Assembly (NCBI RefSeq): GCF_020537505.1
Contig: NZ_JAJBMO010000033.1
Coordinates: 1-32,295, forward strand
Source: Blautia glucerasea
GTDB taxonomy: Bacteria; Bacillota; Clostridia; Lachnospirales; Lachnospiraceae
Direction of reading: 5' to 3'
Length of the DNA stretch: 32,295 bases
Of the stretch, positions 21,510-29,550 are shown piece after piece (the stretch's first letter is position 1; every line of letters begins with the position of its first letter). A program made the translations under genes and the position numbers. The notes under the pieces are model-generated. The model worked only from the letters and a program-made list of their open reading frames with translations. It searched no databases and was not told the origin of the DNA.

Positions 21510-23774
21510 ATGAAAGTCACCGTAAATGACCTGAAAAAACTGGCGAAGAAGGTAATCCGGAGGGACACCTATTCCCAGGCTGTACGGGATGCCCAGGAAG
21601 AAGCCCGTTACAATCTGACGGAAGAGCTTCGGGAAAAATATGCGGATTTTTATGAGAACAGTCCGTTGAAGGAAAACTGTATTTTATATGAGGCGTTTGG
21701 GGGCAGGGGCATGACCTGCAGCCCTCACGCCATTTTTAAGTATCTGCTGGCCCAGCCGGAGTTTCAGGAATATCTCCATGTCTGGGCTATTGATGACTTT
21801 TCGGATAATGCTCCCTGGATGGAGCTTTATAAAGAGAAGCAGAATGTAAAGTTTATCAAATTTCAGTCCCTGGAATACCGGGAATATCTGGCAACTGCCA
21901 AATATCTGGTGAATAACGTAAGCTTCCCCGGATATTTTACCAAAAGGGAAGGACAGGTGTTTATCGATACCTGGCATGGGATTCCGTTGAAAACCATCGG
22001 ATTTGACATTCCGGCAGGAAAGATCAGCGCAGGAAATACGGTGAAGAATTTCCTGGCAGCAGACTACCTGATTTCCCCGGACGCGTTTATGACGGAAATT
22101 TACAAGAATGCCTTTAAAATGGGAGGACTTTTTCCAGGAAAGCTTCTGGAAATCGGACAGCCCCGTAATGATAGCTATTTTCATACGGAAAGGGAGGCTG
22201 TTTTTCAGAAATTACAGATGGCAGGGATCAAGGCAGATCCTTCCAGGAAGCTGATCCTGTATGCCCCTACCTGGAAGGGCAGCAAATACTCCAGCCCGGA
22301 CACCAGTCTGGATGCCTACGAGAAGATGATCCGTACCATTGAGGAGAATGTAGATATTTCTGAGTACCAGGTATTTGTAAAGCCTCACCAGATTGTTTAT
22401 TATCACATAAAAAATACCCAGGGCGTGACTGGCCAGTACATTCCGGCAACGGTGGATACCAATGAATTGCTGCGTGCTACGGATGTTCTGATCTCTGACT
22501 ATTCCAGCATCTATTTTGACTATCTGGTGTCTGGAAAGCCTATTTTGTTCTTTATCCCGGATCTTGCCAATTATCTGAATTACAGAGGTCTGTATTTTGG
22601 TATTGACAAGCTTCCAGGACCAATTGCAGAGGATTATGGGCAGCTTGGAGGCTATTTAAGAGACCTGGAAAAGGCCATGGAGCCTTACCGGGAGGTCTAT
22701 GACCGGGAAGCAAAGTGGGCGTGCCCAAGGGATGACGGAGCGGTATGCCGCCGCCTTGCAGACATTGTGTTTCATGGAAAAGAGGGGGAGGACTGTATCC
22801 GCTGTGAAGAAACAGGGCGTCCTAAGGTTCTTATGTATGCAGGAGATTTCTCTGACAATGGAACTACCAGGGCTTTTCTTGCAATGGCAGAATACCTTGA
22901 TTTTCAGAAATATGATATTACCTTATTGATCGACGGAGACGGGGATGAGAGAGAGGAAGGAATGATCTGCTCCCTGCCATCTGGAATCCGGGTGCTTTAC
23001 AGGGGACAGCCCTTTAATGGAAGCCCGGAAGAGCTTGCCTGCCATAACCGGCTGATGAAGGGAAAAAAGGCAGAGGTTCCTCATGCTTTTTATAAGCGGG
23101 AGGCCAGAAGACTGTTTGGGGAGGCTGCTTTTGACTGCGCCATTGATTTTACAGGGAAGAAAAATCTGTTTTCTATGATTGCAGGAGAAATGAAGAATAT
23201 CAGATTTTTCACATATAAGCCTCATTTTGTGGATGAGAGCCGTATCCAGGCGGAATTAAAAGAGCAGCTAGTGATCGTTTCCCAGGAGGAAAGCTATTAT
23301 ATTACAGATACGGTGGCAGGCGGAAATTCATCTGTGGTCTCCATAGACGCCATTCCTGCGCCGGATATGGACAAAACAAATTATTTCTGTATGTATTCTA
23401 AGGCTGCTGAAGGGATTTTGAATACCTTTTCCAGCCTGACGGAAAAGAATACCTGTCTGTATGTGATGGGAAAGGGAAAAGCATATGAGAATCTTAAGAA
23501 GAGTATTTCCAGGCTGCATCTGGAGGGAAGAGTTTTCCTCATTGGATGGGCGGCAAGACCCTTTGCCCTTATGAACATGTGCCAGTATTTTGTATGCCCG
23601 GAAGGAGAAGAAGAAAATGCCGGGGCGCTGTCTGCCAAGGCGATGGGGATGAAACTTGTAGGAGCGGATTTCAGAAGTGAGATTTCCTACAGCTTTGATG
23701 TAAAAGAATGGAACCGGAAGCAGTATGAGAAACTGGAAAAGCAGATAGAGGATAAGAGGGATTTACATGAGTGA
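21510..23774 (+). CDS. CDP-glycerol glycerophosphotransferase fused to a GT-B-like domain
   Basis: A 754-residue two-domain protein. Residues about 50-420 form a TagF-type glycerophosphotransferase with TKREGQVFIDTWHGIPLKT (WHG 155-157), VKPHQ (290-294) and LISDYSSIYFDYL (SDYSS 329-333). Residues about 437-745 resemble a GT-B glycosyltransferase domain (KVLMYAGDFSDNGTTRAFL, YVMGKGKAYENLKK, VFLIGWAARPFALMNMCQYF). Where GT4 enzymes have E-x7-E this domain reads EENAGALSAKA, so the second Glu is a Lys and sugar transfer by this half is doubtful. It may be the polymerase of the cluster. A G-rich site (AAAAAAGGGGG) precedes the ATG. It overlaps the next gene by 8 bases, implying coupled translation. 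Confidence 0.88.
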   Translation: MKVTVNDLKKLAKKVIRRDTYSQAVRDAQEEARYNLTEELREKYADFYENSPLKENCILYEAFGGRGMTCSPHAIFKYLLAQPEFQEYLHVWAIDDFSDNAPWMELYKEKQNVKFIKFQSLEYREYLATAKYLVNNVSFPGYFTKREGQVFIDTWHGIPLKTIGFDIPAGKISAGNTVKNFLAADYLISPDAFMTEIYKNAFKMGGLFPGKLLEIGQPRNDSYFHTEREAVFQKLQMAGIKADPSRKLILYAPTWKGSKYSSPDTSLDAYEKMIRTIEENVDISEYQVFVKPHQIVYYHIKNTQGVTGQYIPATVDTNELLRATDVLISDYSSIYFDYLVSGKPILFFIPDLANYLNYRGLYFGIDKLPGPIAEDYGQLGGYLRDLEKAMEPYREVYDREAKWACPRDDGAVCRRLADIVFHGKEGEDCIRCEETGRPKVLMYAGDFSDNGTTRAFLAMAEYLDFQKYDITLLIDGDGDEREEGMICSLPSGIRVLYRGQPFNGSPEELACHNRLMKGKKAEVPHAFYKREARRLFGEAAFDCAIDFTGKKNLFSMIAGEMKNIRFFTYKPHFVDESRIQAELKEQLVIVSQEESYYITDTVAGGNSSVVSIDAIPAPDMDKTNYFCMYSKAAEGILNTFSSLTEKNTCLYVMGKGKAYENLKKSISRLHLEGRVFLIGWAARPFALMNMCQYFVCPEGEEENAGALSAKAMGMKLVGADFRSEISYSFDVKEWNRKQYEKLEKQIEDKRDLHE

Positions 23775-25458
23775 GATAGAGAAAATCCTGGAACAGAATA
23801 TGGAAGAGTATGAAAGCGCCAGACGCCGGGCCCATAAATTGGTAAATGGCTACCGCCGTGAGATCAGTAGAACCTGTGAGTATGCAGAGGCGCTTGCGAA
23901 GCTGCCGGTGAACCCAGACCAGATTTTTTTTCTGTGGGAAAAAGGGTCTGCGGATGGGGAACTGATCCGGGAAATGTATGAATATGTAAAGCAAACATAT
24001 GGGAAAAAATATATCTGCATCTGCTGCGTGAAGGGAAGCCTGCCCTTTGGAAATGCTGGCAAATTGACTGAAAATTCTACTGGATACTGGAGAGTACTGG
24101 CTTCCTCCGGAATCATTGTCAGCAGTGTGGAGCTTCCGGCTTCCTTTGTAAAAAGAGAAGGCCAGATTTATCTGAACACCATGTCTAAGGTTTACGAAAA
24201 GAAGCGTCTGGACACAAAGCAATTTGTATCCGAGACGGTACGGGATATGTTGAAAACGGATTTCATCTGTGCACCAGATCATCAGCAGGGGGAAGAGACC
24301 TGGATCCAAAAGTGTCTGGCAGGAAGGGTTTACCCTGGAAAAGTTCTGGTTTTTGAAGAGAGCGCAAGGGATAAGGCTGCTGTTCTTGCCAGGTTTCTTC
24401 TGGAGAAAACCATTCCAGAAGGGCTGGAGTGTTTTTCCCTTAGAAATCCGGAGAAGAAAAGGCTTCTCATTCTGGGAAGCGGGGCAGGAAAACCAGAGGT
24501 AAAGCTGGTGGTGGACAGAATCCTGGACAGGATCGATCCGAAAAAATATGATGTGGCTTTTTTTAGTGAAGACCTTGGAAGTGAGGCAAAGTGTAAAGCA
24601 TTTTCCGCACAGACTGGTAAGGCTGCCAGTCTTATGGGTGTGGGGAAAATGACAGTCAGTGAGGCTGAATACCTCAATTATCTCACTGTGGAAAAGAATC
24701 CAGAGACATATCTGGGGAATCCGATCCTCCGCAGCTATATAGATGAACTGGCAAGGCGGGAGTGGAACCGTCTCTTTGGAACGGTTTCCTGGGATGCGGT
24801 GATCGTTGCCGGAAGTGCCAAATATCTGCCTTATTATCTGGCTGCGAAAGCCAGAACGAAGATGAAAGTGCTGGTGGATCTTGATTTTCTGCCGTATATC
24901 CATGAGAAACATCCGGCAAGATGGCGCAAAGCCCTCACCGTATTTAACCGGATCTATGCGCCGGCAGACTGCCTGCAGCTGGGAAGCTATGGCCAGGAGA
25001 ACCGTCTTCGGGTGATGCGGCTTCCGGTCCTTGTGGCGGAGCAGCCAGAGGGGGATCAGGTGGAAGTGGTATCCTATCAGGAGAAAGAATACCTGGTATG
25101 CGACAAGAAAAAAGCAGAAAACGGGCACATTACCATGATGCTGGTGAGAAAGCCGGAACCAGGAAGTATTCTGGTAAATGCAGACCTTCTGCCAGCCGCA
25201 GACCAGAAAAAGCGATTGGAACAGTTGGAGAAAGGGCACGGACTTTATGTACTTGGAGAGCAGAGCTCTGCATATAAGAGTTTTCTTCCCAGGGCAGTGG
25301 TGCTGGACGAATATGTCAGGAAACAGCTGTATCTGCTCCCAGAAGCGTGGGGATTTTTCAGTGGATTTGCTGGCTATGTGGGAAATGCTGCACTGGAAGA
25401 GGATGTAACAGAGAAGATATGCAAGGCTTTTGGCGTAAAGAAGTGCTTGACAGAATAG
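23767..25458 (+). CDS. Divergent, probably inactive paralogue of the upstream fusion
   Basis: A 563-residue intact frame of no standard family at first sight. Comparison with the neighbour shows clear homology: VKREGQIYLNTMSKVYEKK (128-146) matches TKREGQVFIDTWHGIPLKT, YPGKVLVFEESARD (189-202) matches FPGKLLEIGQPRND, and KKRLLILGSGAGKPE with DPKKYDVAFFSED (229-269) matches the start of the neighbour's C-terminal domain. The catalytic Trp-His-Gly is Met-Ser-Lys (139-141). About 190 residues carrying the KPH and SDYSS motifs are missing between 193 and 230. It therefore cannot act as a glycerophosphotransferase. Eight-base overlap with the fusion gene suggests equal synthesis, perhaps as a partner or scaffold. 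The C-terminal GT-B-like half is too divergent to assign. Confidence 0.75.
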   Translation: MSEIEKILEQNMEEYESARRRAHKLVNGYRREISRTCEYAEALAKLPVNPDQIFFLWEKGSADGELIREMYEYVKQTYGKKYICICCVKGSLPFGNAGKLTENSTGYWRVLASSGIIVSSVELPASFVKREGQIYLNTMSKVYEKKRLDTKQFVSETVRDMLKTDFICAPDHQQGEETWIQKCLAGRVYPGKVLVFEESARDKAAVLARFLLEKTIPEGLECFSLRNPEKKRLLILGSGAGKPEVKLVVDRILDRIDPKKYDVAFFSEDLGSEAKCKAFSAQTGKAASLMGVGKMTVSEAEYLNYLTVEKNPETYLGNPILRSYIDELARREWNRLFGTVSWDAVIVAGSAKYLPYYLAAKARTKMKVLVDLDFLPYIHEKHPARWRKALTVFNRIYAPADCLQLGSYGQENRLRVMRLPVLVAEQPEGDQVEVVSYQEKEYLVCDKKKAENGHITMMLVRKPEPGSILVNADLLPAADQKKRLEQLEKGHGLYVLGEQSSAYKSFLPRAVVLDEYVRKQLYLLPEAWGFFSGFAGYVGNAALEEDVTEKICKAFGVKKCLTE

Positions 25459-25475
25459 GTTTCCTGCTTTATAGT
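25447..25475 (+). promoter_or_regulatory. Promoter of the leader-peptide/ABC exporter unit
   Basis: A perfect TTGACA (25447-25452) and TATAGT (25470-25475) are separated by 17 bp. The -35 lies within the last codons of the preceding gene. The predicted start near 25482 leaves about 38 bases before the leader peptide. Confidence 0.75.
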
Positions 25476-25519
25476 TAAAGGCACACATGTGATGAAAAGA
25501 AAGGAAAGGAGGCAGTAAT

Positions 25520-25606
25520 ATGAAGATCACAGGAGTAAGAAGGAATAAGAATTTATATAGTAACCTGAGATTAAGGAATATCCAGCTGCCTGCTTTTATA
25601 GACTGA
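25520..25606 (+). CDS. 28-residue leader peptide of the ABC exporter operon
   Basis: A short frame with one of the strongest ribosome binding sites in the window (AAAGGAGG at 25505-25512, seven bases before ATG). It encodes 28 residues beginning MKITGVRRNKNLYSNLRLRN and ending with PAFID; the first 19 residues contain six Arg/Lys-type positions, with AGA/AGG Arg codons at 7-8, 17 and 19. It lies between a consensus promoter and an intrinsic terminator, 125 bases before a heterodimeric ABC exporter gene. This is the layout of bmrB upstream of bmrCD in B. subtilis and of other drug-inducible uORFs. Its role as a ribosome-stalling sensor is inference; I do not recognise the peptide sequence itself. 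Confidence 0.7.
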   Translation: MKITGVRRNKNLYSNLRLRNIQLPAFID

Positions 25607-25607
25607 T

Positions 25608-25659
25608 CTGTCGTATTTTGTATGACGGTATTGATTTTTGCGGATAAGGGACATCCCTT
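25608..25659 (+). promoter_or_regulatory. Alternative hairpins of the attenuator (candidate antiterminator)
   Basis: Directly after the leader stop, CTGTCGTA (25608-25615) pairs with TATGACGG (25621-25628), within the footprint of a ribosome at the stop codon. Further on, AAGGG (25646-25650) can pair with CCCTT (25655-25659) around ACAT. The second hairpin uses bases of the terminator's left arm, so the two exclude each other. Confidence 0.5.
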
Positions 25660-25690
25660 GGCCAGGTAATGGTTAAGGGGTGTCTTTTTT
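25650..25690 (+). terminator. Attenuator terminator before the ABC exporter genes
   Basis: A 14-bp stem (25650-25663 with 25671-25684, several G-U pairs, seven-base loop) is followed by six T. It stands between the leader peptide and the exporter genes and should stop transcription unless disrupted. Confidence 0.85.
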
Positions 25691-25731
25691 GCGTTTAAAA
25701 GCAGAATTGGATATAAAACAGGGAGAAGAGT

Positions 25732-27525
25732 ATGGAAACAAAAAATAAAACCGAGAAATTCCGGATCATTTTCCGTTTTCTAAAAGGAAATATCCGGTTC
25801 TTTGTGGGGACGCTTTTATTTTCGGTGCTGTTTACGGCATGCAATGCGTTGATCCCACAGATTGTGAAATATACGGCAGACCACATTCTGGTGCAGGATG
25901 GAATTCCAGAGGGGCTGAACGTGGGACAGACCTTGCTTCTGGCAGCCCTTCTGGTGGCAGCTTCGGCAGTTCTGTCGGGAGTTTTTAACTACTTAAGCAA
26001 AATGTGCCTGGCAAAAGGCTCTGAAAATTTTTTGAAATCTATCCGGGATACATTGTATCATCACACCCAGTATCTGCCCTTTTCCTGGCATGTAAAGCAC
26101 CAGACCGGGGAGCTCATCCAGAGGTGTACTTCGGATGTGGAAGTGATCCGGAACTTTGTATGCAGACAGCTTCCGGAGGTGTTTCGGATCTGTTTCCTGA
26201 TCGTGCTGTATCTGGGAATCATGTTTTCTATGAATGTGCAGATCACTCTGGCTGCGGCAGCCTTTTTCCCGGTGATCATTGGCTATTCCTGCTATTTTTA
26301 TTCCAGGATCGGGAAACGGTTTCAGGATGCAGATGAGGCAGAGGGAGCTCTTTCCAGTACGGTGCAGGAGAATCTGACTGGAGTCCGTGTGGTGCGGGCA
26401 TTTGGAAGAGAGAAATATGAGATCGACCGGTTTGATGAGAAGAATAATGCTTATTCTAATCTGTGGGTTCATCTTGGAAAACTAATGAGTGTTTATTGGG
26501 CATCGGGAGATCTGATCACCAATTTACAGGTTTTGACGGTTATGGTGACTGGCGTGGTTTTGGCAGTAAATGGGCGGATCACCTTGGGAGAGTTTATGGC
26601 GTTTATTTCCTACAATGCGTCTCTGACCTGGCCGGTGCGAAGCCTTGGCAGGATCATTTCGGATATGAGCAAGGCAGGGGTTTCCATGGAACGTGTGGCT
26701 TATATTCTGGAGGCGGAGGAAGAAAAAGATGCAAAAGTAGGAAAGCCTGCCATGGATGGCGACATCTGCTTTCACAATGTATCTTTCGGTTATTCTCCAG
26801 ATCATCCGGTCCTGAAAAATATCAATTTCACCATCCCCTCCGGAAGCACCTTTGCAATTCTTGGCACAACCGGAAGCGGAAAATCAACTCTGGTCCATTT
26901 ATTGAATCGTTTATACGATCTGCCGGAAAACTGCGGCAGCATTACCATCGGCGGTGTGGACATCCGTGACATGGACCGCCAGTATCTGCGCCAGAACATT
27001 GGCATGGTCCTTCAGGAGCCTTTCCTTTTCTCCAGAACCATCCGTGAGAATATCGGTATCACAAAGGAGAAGCTGTTGGACGAGGAAATCCGCCATGCAG
27101 CAGGAATTGCCTGTGTGGATGAGGCAATCCAGCATTTTACAGATGGTTACGATACCATTGTGGGTGAGCGTGGCGTTACATTGTCCGGAGGACAGAAGCA
27201 GCGTGTGGCCATTGCCAGAATGCTGATGAAAGAAGCGCCAATCCTGGTATTTGACGATTCCCTTTCCGCAGTAGATACAGAGACAGACAATAAGATCCGC
27301 AAAGAACTGAAAAAAGAAATGGAGAAGGCAACTGTGATCATGATTTCCCATCGGATCACCTCTCTTATGCAGGCAGATTGCATTATTGTAATGGACAAAG
27401 GGGAAATCCAGCAGATGGGCACTCACGAAGATCTGATTCGTCAGGAAGGCCCCTATAAAGACATTTACGAGATTCAGATGAACAGTGACATCCGTCTTAT
27501 GGAAGGAGGTGCAGCATGCGAATAG
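25732..27525 (+). CDS. ABC exporter half-transporter, degenerate-Walker-B subunit (BmrC-like)
   Basis: A 597-residue half-transporter with an N-terminal six-helix domain (about 20-310) and a C-terminal nucleotide-binding domain. Walker A is GTTGSGKST (378-386), the signature is canonical LSGGQ (484-488), and the H-loop is ISHR. The residue after the Walker B Asp is Asp (VFDDSLSAVD, Asp509) in place of the catalytic Glu, a mark of the non-canonical subunit of heterodimeric exporters such as BmrC or TM287. GGGAGA lies before the ATG. The gene overlaps its partner by 10 bases. The attenuator upstream suggests induction by a translation-affecting drug. Substrate unknown; multidrug or peptide export are both possible. 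Confidence 0.92.
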   Translation: METKNKTEKFRIIFRFLKGNIRFFVGTLLFSVLFTACNALIPQIVKYTADHILVQDGIPEGLNVGQTLLLAALLVAASAVLSGVFNYLSKMCLAKGSENFLKSIRDTLYHHTQYLPFSWHVKHQTGELIQRCTSDVEVIRNFVCRQLPEVFRICFLIVLYLGIMFSMNVQITLAAAAFFPVIIGYSCYFYSRIGKRFQDADEAEGALSSTVQENLTGVRVVRAFGREKYEIDRFDEKNNAYSNLWVHLGKLMSVYWASGDLITNLQVLTVMVTGVVLAVNGRITLGEFMAFISYNASLTWPVRSLGRIISDMSKAGVSMERVAYILEAEEEKDAKVGKPAMDGDICFHNVSFGYSPDHPVLKNINFTIPSGSTFAILGTTGSGKSTLVHLLNRLYDLPENCGSITIGGVDIRDMDRQYLRQNIGMVLQEPFLFSRTIRENIGITKEKLLDEEIRHAAGIACVDEAIQHFTDGYDTIVGERGVTLSGGQKQRVAIARMLMKEAPILVFDDSLSAVDTETDNKIRKELKKEMEKATVIMISHRITSLMQADCIIVMDKGEIQQMGTHEDLIRQEGPYKDIYEIQMNSDIRLMEGGAACE

Positions 27526-29339
27526 AAGAAAAAGAATATACGAAATCCATTGATCTTTCTATCTGGAAAAAGGTGTTTCCATTTTTGGCACCCCGTAAAA
27601 ATGTGCTGCTTATGGTAATCGTGATGAACATTCTCTGTTCCGTGGTAGATATTATTATGCCCCTGTTTCAGCGCCAGGCCATTGATTCCTTTATTGGGAA
27701 GAATACCCTGGCAGGTCTGGGAGGGTTTATTGCTGTTTACATTGCTGTGATCCTTTTTCAGATGTGGTCGGTTATCTGCTTTACCAGAGGCTGTATGACG
27801 CTGGATGTGGAAACTGGCCGGGATATGAAACGAGCCCTGTTTGTTCATCTTCAGAAGCTGTCTTTTTCCTACTACAATGCAACTCCAGTTGGATATATCC
27901 TGTCCAGGGTGATGAATGATGTGGCAAGGATCACAGAGCTGATCGCCTGGGACGTGATCGATATGCTGTGGGCTATCTTTTATGTGGCAGGCGTTTTTGT
28001 AGCCATGCTGTTTCTGAACTGGAAGCTGGCGCTGGTGATCATGCTGATCGTTCCAGCCATTGCGGTGCTTACCTGGTATTTCCAGAACAAGATTCTGACC
28101 TGGAACCGCCAGGTGCGAAAAATCAATTCCAAGATCACAAGTGGCTACAACGAAGGCATTATGGGTGCAAAGACGGTGAAATCCCTGGTGGTGGAGGAGA
28201 AGAACTTCCGCGAATTTTCTTCTGTGACAGAGGAGATGCGTGGGGCCTCCATCAAGGCAGCCAGATTGAATGCTGTGTATGTTCCAATGGTTGTATTTTT
28301 TGGCGCCCTTGCAACTGCAATCGTGTTGGAGCGGGGCGGCATTATGGTTCTGAATGGAAGTATGGATATTGGAACCCTTGCTGCATTTACTGCATATGCA
28401 GTTGGAATTTTTGAACCAATTCAGAGACTTGCCGGAATTCTTTCAGAGTGCATTTCCGCCCAGGCAAATATTGAGCGTGTCACTTCTCTTCTGGAGGAGA
28501 AGCCTCAGGTGGTGGATTCCCCGGAAGTCCTGGAAAAATATGGGGATTTCTTCCATCCTCACAAAGAAAACTGGGAACCGATCAAAGGTGACATCGAATT
28601 TGAAAACGTTTTCTTCCAGTATCCTGATGGAAAAGAAGAAGTGCTCAGCGATTTTAACCTGAAGATTCCGGCAGGCACCAATGTAGCAATCGTGGGAGAG
28701 ACTGGCGCAGGAAAAAGTACGCTGGTGAATCTGGCCTGCCGTTTTTTTGAGCCTACCAGCGGACGGATTCTTATTGATGGCAGAGATTACCGTGAGAGAA
28801 GCCAGCTGTGGCTGCACAGCAACATCGGGTATGTGCTGCAGAATCCCCATCTGTTTTCCGGTACTGTGATGGAAAACATCCGCTATGGAAGACTGGACGC
28901 TACAGACGAAGAAGTGAAAGCTGCTGCGAAAGCTGTCCATGCCGATGAGGTAGCCGGGAAACTGGACAAAGGTTATGACAGTGACGTAGGAGAAGGCGGT
29001 GACCGCCTCTCTACCGGAGAAAAACAGCTCCTTTCCTTTGCCCGTGCCGTACTGGCAGATCCCGCCATCTTCGTACTGGACGAAGCAACCTCCTCCATCG
29101 ACACCAGGACCGAGCAGTTGATCCAGCATGCCACAGACAAGCTCCTGAAAGGGCGAACCTCCTTCCTGATTGCCCACCGCTTGTCTACCATCCGAAATGC
29201 CGATCTGATTCTGGTTGTCCGGGATGGAAAAATCGTAGAGCAGGGGAAACACAGAGAGCTGCTGGAGAAAAAAGGGTACTATTACCAGCTGGTGCGGCAG
29301 CAGTTTGCAGACGAGGAGTCCAAGAAGGTACTGGGCTAG
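27516..29339 (+). CDS. ABC exporter half-transporter, canonical-Glu subunit (BmrD-like)
   Basis: A 607-residue half-transporter partner of the preceding protein. Transmembrane domain about residues 25-310, then Walker A GETGAGKST (394-402), signature LSTGE (498-502) in place of LSGGQ, Walker B VLDEATSSID with the catalytic Glu523, and H-loop IAHR. The altered signature pairs in the dimer with the Walker sites of the Asp509 subunit, so both defects fall in the same degenerate ATP site, while the other site is complete. That is the standard asymmetry of heterodimeric exporters. The AGGAGG site lies inside the end of the upstream gene, so translation is coupled. Confidence 0.92.
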   Translation: MRIEEKEYTKSIDLSIWKKVFPFLAPRKNVLLMVIVMNILCSVVDIIMPLFQRQAIDSFIGKNTLAGLGGFIAVYIAVILFQMWSVICFTRGCMTLDVETGRDMKRALFVHLQKLSFSYYNATPVGYILSRVMNDVARITELIAWDVIDMLWAIFYVAGVFVAMLFLNWKLALVIMLIVPAIAVLTWYFQNKILTWNRQVRKINSKITSGYNEGIMGAKTVKSLVVEEKNFREFSSVTEEMRGASIKAARLNAVYVPMVVFFGALATAIVLERGGIMVLNGSMDIGTLAAFTAYAVGIFEPIQRLAGILSECISAQANIERVTSLLEEKPQVVDSPEVLEKYGDFFHPHKENWEPIKGDIEFENVFFQYPDGKEEVLSDFNLKIPAGTNVAIVGETGAGKSTLVNLACRFFEPTSGRILIDGRDYRERSQLWLHSNIGYVLQNPHLFSGTVMENIRYGRLDATDEEVKAAAKAVHADEVAGKLDKGYDSDVGEGGDRLSTGEKQLLSFARAVLADPAIFVLDEATSSIDTRTEQLIQHATDKLLKGRTSFLIAHRLSTIRNADLILVVRDGKIVEQGKHRELLEKKGYYYQLVRQQFADEESKKVLG

Positions 29340-29430
29340 AGCGTGTTTGAAAAATCATTCCCGCAATCTGCACGCCCCACTTTGTGGTATATTTCGCCCG
29401 AATTCGGTTGTTGTAGCTAAAGCGTGTTTG
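29340..29430 (+). repeat. Direct repeat pair flanking an 81-bp segment
   Basis: AGCGTGTTTG occurs at 29340-29349 and again at 29421-29430, bounding a non-coding segment that contains CCCCACTTTG (29375-29384) and ATTCC (29357-29361). Those two blocks are the inverted counterpart of the repeat at 21433-21457. It may be a small mobile or recombining intergenic element; no transposase is near. Confidence 0.4.
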
Positions 29431-29480
29431 CTGGCAGAAAACAGATGTCCTTCCGGGAAAATAAAAATGTATAATTATGC

Positions 29481-29509
29481 TTGACATGAAAATAGTTTGG
29501 TAGTAAAAT
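29481..29509 (+). promoter_or_regulatory. Promoter of the T-box/TRAP operon
   Basis: Perfect TTGACA (29481-29486), 17-bp spacer, TAAAAT (29504-29509). Transcription should start near 29516, just before Stem I of the T-box leader. Confidence 0.75.
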
Positions 29510-29550
29510 AACTTCAGTTCGTTAAAGAATTAAAACTTAAAAGAATCAAA

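Noticed and set aside
23671..25530. Minus-strand open frame of 619 codons
   Set aside because: It lies opposite the 563-codon gene at 23767-25458, which has overlap coupling and homology to its neighbour. The reverse frame has no recognisable domain, and its composition is that of an antisense translation.
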